This document shows positions 17,345-26,474 of a stretch of DNA of 64,000 nt, in pieces; the first letter of the stretch is position 1, and the number at the start of each line of letters is the position of its first letter. Under the pieces are notes generated by a model, which made no database searches, was not told where the DNA came from, and saw only the letters and a list, made by a program, of their open reading frames with translations. The translations under genes and the position numbers were made by a program. The stretch is from JAYEPK01 sp048569615 (GTDB lineage: Archaea > Thermoplasmatota > Penumbrarchaeia > Penumbrarchaeales > Penumbrarchaeaceae), in the NCBI GenBank assembly GCA_048569615.1, contig JBLIRK010000014.1:1-64000 (forward strand). Reading direction: 5' to 3'.

Positions 17345-18826
17345 TTAATCGGCCTCGAACTGGTTCCAGTTCAGGATCAGTTTTTTCGCAGCTAGGACCT
17401 CATCGACCCTTGCCACAGTGGAGTTCTCGGGTGCGGATGTGAACTGCTCCTCCGTTGCACCGGATATCTCGACAAGGGCCCGTGAAAACCTGTCCAGCTC
17501 TTCCCAGGTCTCGCTCTCGGTGGGTTCGATCATCAATGCTTCCTCGACGATGAGCGGAAAGTAATTGGTGGGGGGATGGAGACCTCTATCCACCAAGAGC
17601 TTGGAAACATCCTTTGCTGTGCCGCCCTTCTCCTTGAGGAAAGTGGCCGATGCGACGAATTCATGCTTGGTCCTGCCATCCTTTTCCCTGAACGGGACCG
17701 GATAGACATCCTGGATCCTGCTCCTTATGTAAGATGCGTTCAGGACCGCCATCTCTGAGGCCCTCTTCAATCCATCGCCCCCCATGATCTTGATGAAGGT
17801 CCAGGCTCTGATTAGAACCCCGATATTGCCATAGAATCCCTTGACCTTGCCTATGGAATTGGGCCGATCATAGTCGAGCTTGTAGATGTCTCCTTCCTTG
17901 ATCACCATGGGGACAGGAAGGAATTGAGCCAGCTCCTGGCTGACAGCCACGGGACCCGCTCCGGGACCGCCCCCTCCGTGAGGGGTCGAGAATGTCTTGT
18001 GAAGATTGTAGTGCATTATGTCGAATCCCATGTCTCCCGGCCTTACTATTCCCATGAGTGCGTTCAGATTGGCTCCATCGTAGTATAGGAGGGCACCGGC
18101 TTCGTGGCATGATCGCTGTATCTCGCAGATGTTCGTTTCGAAGATGCCAAGGGTTGACGGATTTGTTATCATAAACGCGGCCGTTCTCTCGGAAAGTGCA
18201 TCCTTCAGGGCATCCAGGTCAACGGTCCCGTCCGGTGCCGACTTGATCTCTATCACCTTGTACCCGGCCATTACGGCGGATGCGGGATTGGTCCCATGGG
18301 CGGAATCTGGTATTATCACCTCATCCCTGTTGTGGTCACCCCTGGATTCGTGATATTTCTTTGCGATCAGCAGTCCTGTGAACTCTCCGGCAGCTCCGGC
18401 AGCTGGCTGCAATGTGCAAGCGCACATTCCCCCAATCTCATTCAGAGCTTCCTGGAGTTCGTACATCATCCGAAGCATTCCCTGGGCGGTATCCTCCGGC
18501 TGCAATGGATGCATCCTTAGCAGGGTCGGGTGGGAAGCAATGCGGTCGTTGACCTTAGGATTGTACTTCATTGTGCAGGAACCCAGGGGGTAGATCCCCG
18601 AATCCGTGCCGTAGTTCATCTGAGAAAGCCTGACATAGTGCCTGATGACCTCCGGCTCCGAAAGTTCTGGAAGCTTGAGCCCCTGCCTTTCCATTCCTTC
18701 GGGGATCAGCTCTTTTACGCTTCTCAGATCATCCCATGGAGGAAGGGCCGTTCCGGTCCTGCCCGGTTTTCCCTTCTCTATCAGCAGCGGTTCATCGTAC
18801 CTAGCTTGCCTGAAGGTGTGCTTCAC
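17345..18826 (-). CDS. gcvPB: Glycine dehydrogenase (decarboxylating) subunit 2, P-protein beta
   Basis: 493 residues. The PLP-binding half of the two-subunit P-protein, which decarboxylates glycine and passes aminomethyl to the H-protein lipoyl arm. The PLP Lys lies in NLHKTFSTPHGGGGPG near residue 275, the Gly-rich loop following it is intact, and the N-terminal MNYGTDSGIYPLGSCTMKYN signature is present. It starts with GTG 18826, overlapping the gcvPA stop (ATGTGA), with GGAGGTGG just upstream. Translational coupling should keep the subunits stoichiometric. Confidence 0.96.
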   Translation of the reverse strand: MKHTFRQARYDEPLLIEKGKPGRTGTALPPWDDLRSVKELIPEGMERQGLKLPELSEPEVIRHYVRLSQMNYGTDSGIYPLGSCTMKYNPKVNDRIASHPTLLRMHPLQPEDTAQGMLRMMYELQEALNEIGGMCACTLQPAAGAAGEFTGLLIAKKYHESRGDHNRDEVIIPDSAHGTNPASAVMAGYKVIEIKSAPDGTVDLDALKDALSERTAAFMITNPSTLGIFETNICEIQRSCHEAGALLYYDGANLNALMGIVRPGDMGFDIMHYNLHKTFSTPHGGGGPGAGPVAVSQELAQFLPVPMVIKEGDIYKLDYDRPNSIGKVKGFYGNIGVLIRAWTFIKIMGGDGLKRASEMAVLNASYIRSRIQDVYPVPFREKDGRTKHEFVASATFLKEKGGTAKDVSKLLVDRGLHPPTNYFPLIVEEALMIEPTESETWEELDRFSRALVEISGATEEQFTSAPENSTVARVDEVLAAKKLILNWNQFEAD

Positions 18827-20172
18827 ATTACCACCTCCCTGGCCTCCTTTAGGACCTCGATCAGCTTGTCATAATCCCTGTGCGTGTGCATCTCAGTGGT
18901 TGCCACGGTGAAGATGTTCTTGAGACCTTCAACTTCCTCTGATACATTTATCCCTGCAAGCACTCCTCTCTCTTCACAGGCGTTGAGCAACTTGCATATA
19001 TCCACGTCGGTCCTAACTGGGAATTCATTGAAGAATTTTCCATCGAATGCCGGTGCCTCGAAACCTTCCAGCTGGTTGATCCTCCCTGCAAGGTATGCTC
19101 CCCTTGATGCCAACTGCAATCCGAGGTCCCTGAAACCATTTTTTCCAAGCGTTGCCAGATAGGCGGCTGCAGTGATCGAGGTCAGAGCCTCATTAGTGCA
19201 TATGTTCGAGGTTGCCCTTTCCCTCCTAATATGCTGCTCCCGGGTCGAGAGGGTCATGGCAAAGGCCCTTCTTCCTTGGGAATCCTTGGTGGCGCCAATT
19301 ATCCTTCCCGGCATCTTCCTGACGTGCTTCATGGTGGTTGCGAATATGCCGGTGGAGGGGCCGCCGTAGCTCATGTGAATACCTATGGGCTGTGCATCTC
19401 CGACAACGATGTCCGCCCCGTACTCTCCGGGCCCCTTTACCAGCGACAACGAGGCCGGATTGACCCCGACCACGAGAAGCTGCTTGTCGTCGAGCATCTC
19501 CTTGATCTTCATCGCCCCTGGGTCGAAAACACCCAGCATATTCGGATTCTCGATATAGACACCCGACACATCCTCCTTAAGCATCTCCCGCAGACCTTCA
19601 AGGTCCATCAGTCCTGCCTTGCAGGGTACCATCTTCAACTGGATGTTGGAGCCCTTGGTGTAATTCTCTATGACGCATAATTTATCCCTGGTCATATATT
19701 CGGGGATAAGGAATACGGGTCTGTGATTGACCCTGTTGGACATGAGTATTGCCTCGCCTATGGCCGTTGGGTGATCGTACATAGATGTATTGACCACATC
19801 CATCTTCACAAGATCCGCCATCATCGATTGGTATTCGAACATTGCCTGCAGTATTCCCTGGGACATCTCCGGCTGGTAGGGGGTATAGGAGGTGTAGAGT
19901 TCCGACCTGGATACTGCATTGTCAACAACCGTTGGTATGAAATGGTCGTAGAATCCGCCCCCGAGGAACATGAGCATATCCCCCGCTCCCCTGGAATCCT
20001 TCATCATATTCTCTGCTTCCCGCAGTACCTCCAGCTCGGAGGCTCCCGGGGGGAGTGAGAGTTTTTCCAATTTGAGGGCTTCCGGCACATCATCGAAAAG
20101 CTCCTCGATCGATCTCATACCCATCTTCTCAAGCATTTCCTTTTCAACTGGGTGGTTTGGTAGATAGTGCAA
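18823..20172 (-). CDS. gcvPA: Glycine dehydrogenase (decarboxylating) subunit 1, P-protein alpha
   Basis: 449 residues with the family signature YTPYQPEMSQGILQAMFEYQ near residue 80 and the IGIHMSYGGPSTGIF loop. It forms a heterotetramer with GcvPB. The longest frame opens at TTG 20214, but that lies too close to the TATA element (20218-20230). The internal TTG 20172 gives the family N-terminus (HYLPNHP), has AAGGTGAT four bases upstream, and fits the expected transcript start near 20195. I therefore chose 20172. Divergent from gcvT. Confidence 0.94.
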   Translation of the reverse strand: MHYLPNHPVEKEMLEKMGMRSIEELFDDVPEALKLEKLSLPPGASELEVLREAENMMKDSRGAGDMLMFLGGGFYDHFIPTVVDNAVSRSELYTSYTPYQPEMSQGILQAMFEYQSMMADLVKMDVVNTSMYDHPTAIGEAILMSNRVNHRPVFLIPEYMTRDKLCVIENYTKGSNIQLKMVPCKAGLMDLEGLREMLKEDVSGVYIENPNMLGVFDPGAMKIKEMLDDKQLLVVGVNPASLSLVKGPGEYGADIVVGDAQPIGIHMSYGGPSTGIFATTMKHVRKMPGRIIGATKDSQGRRAFAMTLSTREQHIRRERATSNICTNEALTSITAAAYLATLGKNGFRDLGLQLASRGAYLAGRINQLEGFEAPAFDGKFFNEFPVRTDVDICKLLNACEERGVLAGINVSEEVEGLKNIFTVATTEMHTHRDYDKLIEVLKEAREVVM

Positions 20173-20217
20173 AATATCACCTTTTTTGAACCGGTGAGGG
20201 AGTGGTGTAATCAATGT

Positions 20218-20230
20218 CCCTTAAATAATC
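20218..20230 (-). promoter_or_regulatory. TATA box of the gcvPA-gcvPB operon
   Basis: Minus-strand GATTATTTAAGGG, about 25 bases before the inferred transcript start (near 20195) and about 50 before TTG 20172. Confidence 0.5.
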
Positions 20231-20357
20231 TTTTTCCATGAGGATTTCAAACGACCAGAAGCTATGCCAGGCAGATATGGAAGTTTGAGGGGAGAATACA
20301 TTAAAATACGCTATTCCGATTGCCCTTAGATTTTTAACATTACAGGAGCTGATCATA

Positions 20358-21434
20358 ATGGAGCCAAAGAGAACCCCCCTTGCAGATGTCCATGAGGAGA
20401 TGGATGGAAATATGGTGGACTTCTCCGGATTCTACCTTCCAACCCACTATACCTCTATCACGGATGAGCATGTCACTGTTCGTAACGGAGTAGGCGTTTT
20501 CGACGTTTCCCATATGGGGAATTTCAGGATTTGGGGTGACACTGCAACCGATACTGCATCCCTTATACTGACGCAGGACATCAAGGGAATGAGAATGAAG
20601 CAACTGAAATACACCCATTTCCTAGATGAGAAAGGAATGATCGTCGATGACATGATAATCGGCCGCATTGGAGAGAACCATTATTATGCAGTTCCGAATG
20701 CGGCCAAGATAAAGCTCGATTGGGACCATTTCAACAAGCATCGTCTCCCGGGAACGGCCCTGGAGAACCTATCCAACGAGTATGCCATAATCGCTGTGCA
20801 GGGACCGAAAGCGGTAGATGTGATGAGAAAGGTCACTACGCATCCCTGCGAGATGAAGTTCTTCAACTGCGATTTCATGCACTTCCGGGACCTCGACAAG
20901 ACCTTCCTCGTTTGGAGGTCCGGATATACGGGAGAAGATGGTTTCGAACTGATGATACCCAACGAGGATGCTGTAGCGGTATGGCGGTCACTCTTCAGGA
21001 ATGGAGAGCCAGAGGGAATAAAACCCATCGGCCTCGGAGCCAGGGATACATTGAGGTTGGAAAAGGCACTGCTGCTTTCCGGGCAGGATTTCGATTTCAA
21101 CCACACCTCCCTCGAGACCAACGTCTCCTGGGTCGTCAAATGGGATCATGATTTCATAGGCAAAGACGTCCTCCTGAAACAGAAAGAGGAGGGTATATCC
21201 AAGATGTTCGTTGCCTTCCACCTGAAGGACAGGGGCATACCCAGGACAGGGATGGAGATCTTCAAGAACGGGAGGAAGGTCGGGGATGTCACATCGGGGA
21301 CAATGGTCCCCGGAAAGAAGATAGGGATGGGTCTGGGATATGTCGATCCAGATCTGATGGATTACGGAAGCGGATTCGATGTCAGGATCAAATCCAGAGA
21401 TGTTCCCGCGGTTGTCGTGAATCCAAGGGCTTGA
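20358..21434 (+). CDS. gcvT: Glycine cleavage system T-protein (aminomethyltransferase)
   Basis: 358 residues. Transfers the methylene group from the aminomethyl-lipoyl H-protein to tetrahydrofolate (or an archaeal pterin) and releases ammonia. Visible motifs: GVGVFDVSHMGNFRIWG near 46, AVQGPKA near 150, YTGEDGFEL near 193, GLGARDTLRLEKALLLSGQD near 230, and the C-terminal GDVTSGTMVPGKKIGMG. GGAG lies 9 bases before the ATG. It is followed by gcvH after 55 bases and is divergent from gcvPA/PB, so all four non-L components are together. Confidence 0.96.
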   Translation: MEPKRTPLADVHEEMDGNMVDFSGFYLPTHYTSITDEHVTVRNGVGVFDVSHMGNFRIWGDTATDTASLILTQDIKGMRMKQLKYTHFLDEKGMIVDDMIIGRIGENHYYAVPNAAKIKLDWDHFNKHRLPGTALENLSNEYAIIAVQGPKAVDVMRKVTTHPCEMKFFNCDFMHFRDLDKTFLVWRSGYTGEDGFELMIPNEDAVAVWRSLFRNGEPEGIKPIGLGARDTLRLEKALLLSGQDFDFNHTSLETNVSWVVKWDHDFIGKDVLLKQKEEGISKMFVAFHLKDRGIPRTGMEIFKNGRKVGDVTSGTMVPGKKIGMGLGYVDPDLMDYGSGFDVRIKSRDVPAVVVNPRA

Positions 21435-21489
21435 CCGCATCACATTAAAATATCGAATGTACTTACGGAACAGAAAAGGAGGCAGCAAG

Positions 21490-21903
21490 ATGAGCGACAT
21501 TTCCGGACTTCATTTCCCAGAAGGTTTAAAGTACACCAAAACCCACGAATGGGCGAAGATAGAGGGGGACGTGGCGATAGTGGGCATCACCGCCTATGCC
21601 ACCCATCATCTCACAGATATCGTATATCTCGAGCCGCCGGTAGTGGGCGAGCATGCAGTTCAGAGCAGGGAGCTGGAGCCCGAGGGCGCAGTCGAATCTG
21701 TCAAGGCGTCCACTCCGATCTATTCTCCTTTCTCGGGGGAGATATTGGAAATAAATGATGAGGTAGTGGATGCCCCCGAGCAGCTGAACGAGGACCCCTA
21801 TAAGAATTGGATATACAAGATGAGGATCGAGGACGAATCCGAGATCGAGAACCTCTTTGATCTGGAGCCCTACAAGAAGCACTGCGAGGAAGAGGAGCAC
21901 TGA
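21490..21903 (+). CDS. gcvH: Glycine cleavage system H-protein
   Basis: 137 residues. Lipoylated shuttle protein. The lipoyl Lys is K72 in ESVKASTPIYSPFSG. The preceding LTDIVYLEPP strand matches the family, but a few extra residues (SRELEPEG) sit in the loop before VESVKA, where most family members have a shorter turn. I chose ATG 21490 over the longer frame from 21457 because GGAGG (21478-21482) is 7 bases upstream and the protein then begins just before the domain. No lipoate ligase or L-protein gene is in the window. Confidence 0.94.
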   Translation: MSDISGLHFPEGLKYTKTHEWAKIEGDVAIVGITAYATHHLTDIVYLEPPVVGEHAVQSRELEPEGAVESVKASTPIYSPFSGEILEINDEVVDAPEQLNEDPYKNWIYKMRIEDESEIENLFDLEPYKKHCEEEEH

Positions 21904-21925
21904 AGAAAAAATTCACCGCACGCGG

Positions 21926-22729
21926 TCATTTGACCTTGTTCAGTCTTTTTTCAATCGCCCTATATATCTTCCTGTAGGAAAGCGGAGGTCCCGTGGTTAT
22001 CTCCTTTCCATCGATGTACACTCCGCTGGGTATGCCCCATTCAATCAGATTCTCCCTCTTACTTGTATCGATGGTGGTGAAGACCACTTTTACTCCCAAC
22101 TCCCTCGAAGCCCTTTTCGCCCTCTCGAATGTCAGGTTTCCCGCAGGGCACCATCCGTTGAGGAAAGCTGTCACGTTCACCTCTCCTTCAATTTTCCTAG
22201 GGAACTTTCTTGGCCTTATCCATTTAGGGACCTCCACATCCCCGGAGAAGGCTTTGAGAAGAAGCACAATTCCCTTTTCCTTGTCCACTTTGGAATAACC
22301 CTGCTTTTTAAACCAGGAAGCCTTCATCCAGAACGGCAGGGATATTCCCCATGCGGCGATCCCCTTTGCCCCCAGCTTCCTGGCATCATCCTCGGCTGCT
22401 CTCAGCAGGACCTTGCCCATCCCTTTTTTCCTGAAATCTCCCCTGCCCTTCTTATGACCGTGGACCCAGATGCACATGATGAAGTAGATTTCCTTTCCCT
22501 CTATCCATGAATGCTCAACTGGCAGGTATTGGATCATTCCTCCTATCTCACCCCGGTCATCACGGGCAAGCTTAACCCGGAGTCCCTTGTCCTTCATTTT
22601 CTCATACCATATTTTCTTGTGGCTTCCCGCCTCCTTCATCTCCTCGGACCAATCCTCCAAGCAAACGAAATAGAGGTCCTCGCTCTCCCTGTCAAGGTCA
22701 ATGATGTCCATTCCGATCCCCGCATTCAT
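21926..22729 (-). CDS. YoaP-like GNAT acetyltransferase fused to a thioredoxin-fold domain
   Basis: 267 residues. Residues about 20-165 form a GNAT domain (the acetyl-CoA loop reads RKKGMGKVLLRAAEDDARKLG). Residues about 185-262 form a thioredoxin/glutaredoxin-like domain: strand VNVTAFLNGWCPAGN with one cysteine, then VKVVFTTIDT, and a cis-Pro-like GIPSGVYIDGKEI. The same two-domain order is known from Bacillus YoaP. Substrate unknown. It converges on gcvH with a 22-base gap. The single Cys argues against a disulfide reductase and for a thiol-binding or structural role. Confidence 0.75.
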   Translation of the reverse strand: MNAGIGMDIIDLDRESEDLYFVCLEDWSEEMKEAGSHKKIWYEKMKDKGLRVKLARDDRGEIGGMIQYLPVEHSWIEGKEIYFIMCIWVHGHKKGRGDFRKKGMGKVLLRAAEDDARKLGAKGIAAWGISLPFWMKASWFKKQGYSKVDKEKGIVLLLKAFSGDVEVPKWIRPRKFPRKIEGEVNVTAFLNGWCPAGNLTFERAKRASRELGVKVVFTTIDTSKRENLIEWGIPSGVYIDGKEITTGPPLSYRKIYRAIEKRLNKVK

Positions 22730-22828
22730 ACGGTCAAGTAGGTATAAAGCACTCCCGAAGAGGGATGCCTGATAGTATTCAATGTTGACCTCCCTGGTGA
22801 GCCGGGATTAAACAGATCGGATCAATTT

Positions 22829-23899
22829 CTAAGCTATAGGGGTGTAGACTTCCATCAGGTTCTCCCAGTCGTATCCTTCCCATAGACCCGTTTCCATGAC
22901 CCGTTTATGGTAGTTGGATTTGTAACCGTAAAGACCCCTTGCCGCCCATGCGGTCCTTTTTGCGATCTTGAAGAACCATGACCTGTAGATGAAGTTGGCC
23001 AGGCTGGGATGCTTCCTGACCCATCGCTCGCTCCTCGATATGAGATCCTTGGGGGGGCCGATATACTGTTTCTTAACCTCTTTCCATGGGGTGCCTGTGA
23101 ATTCGATCTTGTCGAGTTCTACGGGGCCCATTCCCCTCTCGTATACGTTCTTTATGAGTCCGCTCTGAAGCGGATCGAATCCCATCACCGCACACATTGC
23201 GGCATCGGTGGCGACCAGATTGGTCCCCCCCATCACCATGTCCATTTTCTTCGGAATACCCGCGATGGGGCCGTCTCCCTCCAGTCCCACTATTCCGTCA
23301 ACTATCACCATGTCAGCGGGATTGAAGGCATTGAAATCGCCGACTACCTGGGGGAGGTACTTCTGATATTTCACCCTGTCCGCTTCCGGGACGTTCCCGA
23401 ACTGGTTCTTGACTCCCAGTGTAACTAGCCAAAGTTTGTGGGTCTTCATGACGGGCATGGAGATGAAAACATCGCTCTCCACCAGGGATTCGGGCATGGT
23501 CCTTTCCTTCCAATGCTGACCTCCCGGTATCTTGGAACTTATCTGCTTCTCGGTCGTGAGGTTTGAGCACTTGCCCCCGGCCTTCTCCACAATATCCCTG
23601 TAACCCAATCCGTCAAAAACCTGGTCCGCGGTGAATCTCTGCAGGTCGGATTCCACAACAACTACCTCGCCAGCCCTGGTCTTGATCTCGGATACAAGCT
23701 CTCCCAGGAGCTTCGGGGTCGCGACGAGCCCGGGCAGGTACCTTACATGGCAGCCGTTGGGTTTTATGACCACCTTGGATCCAGGTTTGACGATATCCTT
23801 CCATTTCAGCGCATCCAGCGTTCTGGTAATTGCTGCATTTGAAGAGTCGTAGGACGCTCTCTCTATGTGGACCTTCGGAACCCTGTCCGTGGACGTCAT
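22829..23899 (-). CDS. DUF362 domain protein
   Basis: 356 residues. The DUF362 pattern is evident: VVIKPNGCH near 45, VVVESD near 80, the DVFISMPVMKTHKLWLVTLGVKNQFG block near 145-170, and MVIVDGIVGLEGDGPIAG near 200, with DAAMCAVMGFDP near 235. Many members carry a ferredoxin domain at the C-terminus. This one does not; it ends in a basic, aromatic tail. The function of the family is not settled. It is divergent from the alpha/beta hydrolase gene. Confidence 0.85.
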   Translation of the reverse strand: MTSTDRVPKVHIERASYDSSNAAITRTLDALKWKDIVKPGSKVVIKPNGCHVRYLPGLVATPKLLGELVSEIKTRAGEVVVVESDLQRFTADQVFDGLGYRDIVEKAGGKCSNLTTEKQISSKIPGGQHWKERTMPESLVESDVFISMPVMKTHKLWLVTLGVKNQFGNVPEADRVKYQKYLPQVVGDFNAFNPADMVIVDGIVGLEGDGPIAGIPKKMDMVMGGTNLVATDAAMCAVMGFDPLQSGLIKNVYERGMGPVELDKIEFTGTPWKEVKKQYIGPPKDLISRSERWVRKHPSLANFIYRSWFFKIAKRTAWAARGLYGYKSNYHKRVMETGLWEGYDWENLMEVYTPIA

Positions 23900-23990
23900 C
23901 GTTCCTTGTATGAAAAACCCATATATGAAGGGTTGTGCGGGGATATCCCAAGTGCCAACCTTTTTCTAATCCGAGTAACAATCACTCTGG

Positions 23991-24833
23991 ATGAATATCC
24001 AGAATATAGATCCCGTGGTCCAGGATCCGACGGAAACCGATACCGATCACCCCTGCTCGCTGGAGCATGTTCTGATAAGCGTTGAAGATGATCCCATGTT
24101 CGGAGTGCTCTACAAACCGATGGGCAAGGGCCCACATCCCACCGTCATCCTGCTCCACGGTTTTCCGGGCCATGAGAGGAACTTCGACATCGCGCATTGT
24201 CTGAGGAGGAGCGGTTTCAACGTTCTGATATTTCATTACAGGGGAGCATGGGGGAGCCACGGTGATTTTTCATTCTCCAATATGCTGAAGGATACAGAGG
24301 CTTCCCTTGGATTTCTCCGAAATAATTCCATGGCACTTGGAGTGGACAAGGACAGGATATTATTGATCGGACACAGTATGGGCGGGTGGGCGGCAATGAT
24401 GATTGGCTCTCAGGATGAGGAGGTCCGGATGGTCGGATCCCTTGCCGGTTTCAATCTGGGGATCACCAAGATATGGATAATGGAAAGCATGCTCAACCGC
24501 TCATTTATTGAAGCTTCCTTCCAGAGATTGAGCGAGCCTTTTAAAGGCTGCACCCCGGAGGGGCTTGTGGAGGAGGTAATCGAAAACGGCGAGGAATGGG
24601 ATCTCCTTTCGAAGGGCAGGGTCCTTTCCGGAAAGAATTTGCTGATGGTAGGAGCAAAAAGGGACGATGTTGCATGGCCCGCCTATCATTTCGATGCCCT
24701 CGTCAGCACTTTGAGGGACCATCAAAGCTCCAGCCTTGCGGCCCTCATGCTGGACACTGACCATAATTTCTCCGATAAGAGGATCGCCCTTTCAAGGACG
24801 ATATTAGGGTGGTGCTCTGGAATACAATTATGA
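23991..24833 (+). CDS. Alpha/beta hydrolase (serine hydrolase)
   Basis: 280 residues with the canonical fold: oxyanion strand VILLHGFPGHERN near 52, nucleophile elbow IGHSMGGWA (Ser about residue 129), acidic residue in the VGAKRDDVAWP strand near 225, and catalytic His in DTDHNFSD near 256. It resembles the dienelactone hydrolase or acyl-peptidase-like esterases. No signal peptide, so cytosolic. Substrate unknown. Confidence 0.85.
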   Translation: MNIQNIDPVVQDPTETDTDHPCSLEHVLISVEDDPMFGVLYKPMGKGPHPTVILLHGFPGHERNFDIAHCLRRSGFNVLIFHYRGAWGSHGDFSFSNMLKDTEASLGFLRNNSMALGVDKDRILLIGHSMGGWAAMMIGSQDEEVRMVGSLAGFNLGITKIWIMESMLNRSFIEASFQRLSEPFKGCTPEGLVEEVIENGEEWDLLSKGRVLSGKNLLMVGAKRDDVAWPAYHFDALVSTLRDHQSSSLAALMLDTDHNFSDKRIALSRTILGWCSGIQL

Positions 24834-24950
24834 TAACAATACAATATCGTGGAAAAAAGAATAAAAAACTAATGATATTTTTATCTATATTATCCAAATC
24901 AAGAATTTTTCCATCAAAATGATTATAACAGATGAACCATATGCTTTCTC

Positions 24951-25598
24951 ATGGCAGAAGCGAACAGGGTGGAAATCACCATGGGGGAGGAGATCGCGAA
25001 TTCCATTACCCACGGCTTCGGATGGGCAATGGCTGTCATCGCCCTGGTTCTGCTTGTTTTCTTCTCCTCACTTGAAGGCGATCCATGGTATATCACCGCC
25101 GGTGCGGTTTACGGTTCGGGACTGGTCCTTCTCTATGCCTCATCAACCCTGTATCATTCCATTCAGGCAAGAAGGGCGAAGATGGTCTTCAAGATCATCG
25201 ATCATTCCTCCATCTTCTTCCTTATAGCAGCCACATACACGGCATACACGCTGACCGTCCTAAGAGGTCTGTGGGGGTGGGTCCTATTCGGGATCGTATG
25301 GGCGGGTTTCATCCTTGGAACCGTGTTCAAGGTCTTCTTCTCCGGAAGGTTCAAAGCACTCTCGATCACAATATACGTCGTGCTTGGATGGTGCGCCTTA
25401 CTCGCCTTTAAGCCATTGATGGACGCACTTGCATTCGAGGGCTTTCTGCTTCTCGTTGCTGGCGGAATAGCCTATTCGCTTGGAGCTCTGGTCTATGCGA
25501 AAAGAAAGGTAAGGTACTCTCATTCGGTATGGCACATGTTCGTACTTGCGGGTTCCATGCTTCATTTCCTAAGTGTTTTTTTCTATGTTGTGAGATAG
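24951..25598 (+). CDS. Hemolysin III / PAQR family membrane protein
   Basis: 215 residues and seven predicted helices. The family metal-site motifs are all present: NSITHGFGWA at the N-terminus, LLYASSTLYHSI near 60, IIDHSSIFFLIAATYTAY near 80, and the C-terminal SHSVWHMFVLAGSMLHF. Members (TrhA, adiponectin-receptor-like) coordinate zinc with three His and an Asp and are linked to membrane homeostasis. The hemolysin name is historical. An upstream ATG-initiated frame is out of frame with the family and was ignored. Confidence 0.9.
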   Translation: MAEANRVEITMGEEIANSITHGFGWAMAVIALVLLVFFSSLEGDPWYITAGAVYGSGLVLLYASSTLYHSIQARRAKMVFKIIDHSSIFFLIAATYTAYTLTVLRGLWGWVLFGIVWAGFILGTVFKVFFSGRFKALSITIYVVLGWCALLAFKPLMDALAFEGFLLLVAGGIAYSLGALVYAKRKVRYSHSVWHMFVLAGSMLHFLSVFFYVVR

Positions 25599-25638
25599 GA
25601 ACGGGAGGATTAATCTTACTTGAGTACATTTGCGGTCC

Positions 25639-26106
25639 ATGATATCCTTCAGACCTGCTTCAGGGGGGGATGTCGAGAGGATAATCGATCTGACCCTTGA
25701 ATTCGAGAACTACCTCATAGATATCGATGATTCACTGATGAGCGAGCCGCTCCCCAGGGAAAGATACAAAGACACCCTTTTGAAGGGATTGGATGATCCC
25801 AAACATCTATTTCTGGTTGCTGAAGATGACACCATCATCATCGGTTTCATCGATTACTGGTACTACCCGGAGTTCCTCCATGGCGGTCTTACCGGTTACA
25901 TGAACAATCTTTACATTCAGGAAGGATACAGAGGTTTGGGTATAGGGACCCAGCTTGTCAATGAGGTCATTCGCAGTGCGAAGGAAAAGGGTGTTGTCGC
26001 CATGCATGTTCCGGTGAAACCAGGGAACCACAAAGCCATAGAATTCTATAAGAAAATGGGAATCAAGGAGATGCTGGCCATGATGGAAATCCGACTTGAC
26101 GGGTGA
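25639..26106 (+). CDS. GNAT family N-acetyltransferase
   Basis: 155 residues. Classical GNAT with the acetyl-CoA site EGYRGLGIGTQLVNEVI near 97, beta-4 LTGYMNNLYIQ, and the C-terminal NHKAIEFYKKMGIKE motif. Residue start ATG 25639 is preferred over an upstream TTG. The substrate is not deducible. The gene follows hemolysin III after 40 bases. Confidence 0.88.
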   Translation: MISFRPASGGDVERIIDLTLEFENYLIDIDDSLMSEPLPRERYKDTLLKGLDDPKHLFLVAEDDTIIIGFIDYWYYPEFLHGGLTGYMNNLYIQEGYRGLGIGTQLVNEVIRSAKEKGVVAMHVPVKPGNHKAIEFYKKMGIKEMLAMMEIRLDG

Positions 26107-26143
26107 CCACGTTATTCTTTGCAATAAAAAAAAATGAATCAAC

Positions 26144-26152
26144 CTTTAAATA
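26144..26152 (+). promoter_or_regulatory. TATA box of the 47-residue gene
   Basis: CTTTAAATA is centred about 36 bases before ATG 26185, giving a leader of roughly 10 bases that includes AAGGTG. Confidence 0.5.
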
Positions 26153-26184
26153 GCCCGGAAGGCCACTACTATCAAGGTGCTTAA

Positions 26185-26328
26185 ATGTCCGCTGATAGAA
26201 AGCGAATAATCCATGTTTCCAAGGAGATAAGGGAGCTCATGAACGAGCTCGAGGAGGATTACCTGCTGCTTGGCGGCGATGAGGTCCTGGCAGAACTCAA
26301 TTCTTTGAAATCTGCAAAAAAATCCTAG
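26185..26328 (+). CDS. Small conserved-looking helical protein, 47 residues
   Basis: Not recognised. The frame from ATG 26185 to TAG 26328 encodes a charged, two-helix peptide (KRIIHVSKEIRELMNELEED, then LLLGGDEVLAELNSLKSAKK). Codon use is gene-like (AAG/GAG/CTC), a TATA element lies 36 bases upstream and AAGGTG five bases before the ATG. No other long frame competes here. A small DNA- or RNA-binding or complex-subunit protein is possible. Confidence 0.65.
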   Translation: MSADRKRIIHVSKEIRELMNELEEDYLLLGGDEVLAELNSLKSAKKS

Positions 26329-26474
26329 ACCTCCCTTTCCGACAAGCACCTCGGAAGTATTCTGTGTTAAGGGCCTACCATAGATATTAGGGACATTCTA
26401 TACCTATATAATCAGCTCTTCCCTGAATGTAAAAACAAACCTAGTGTTTATCATACATTTTCGGAGGTTCCGTG

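Noticed and set aside
20173..20357. Possible glycine riboswitch between gcvPA and gcvT
   Set aside because: The conserved glycine aptamer cores were not seen; the stretch is explained by two divergent promoters.
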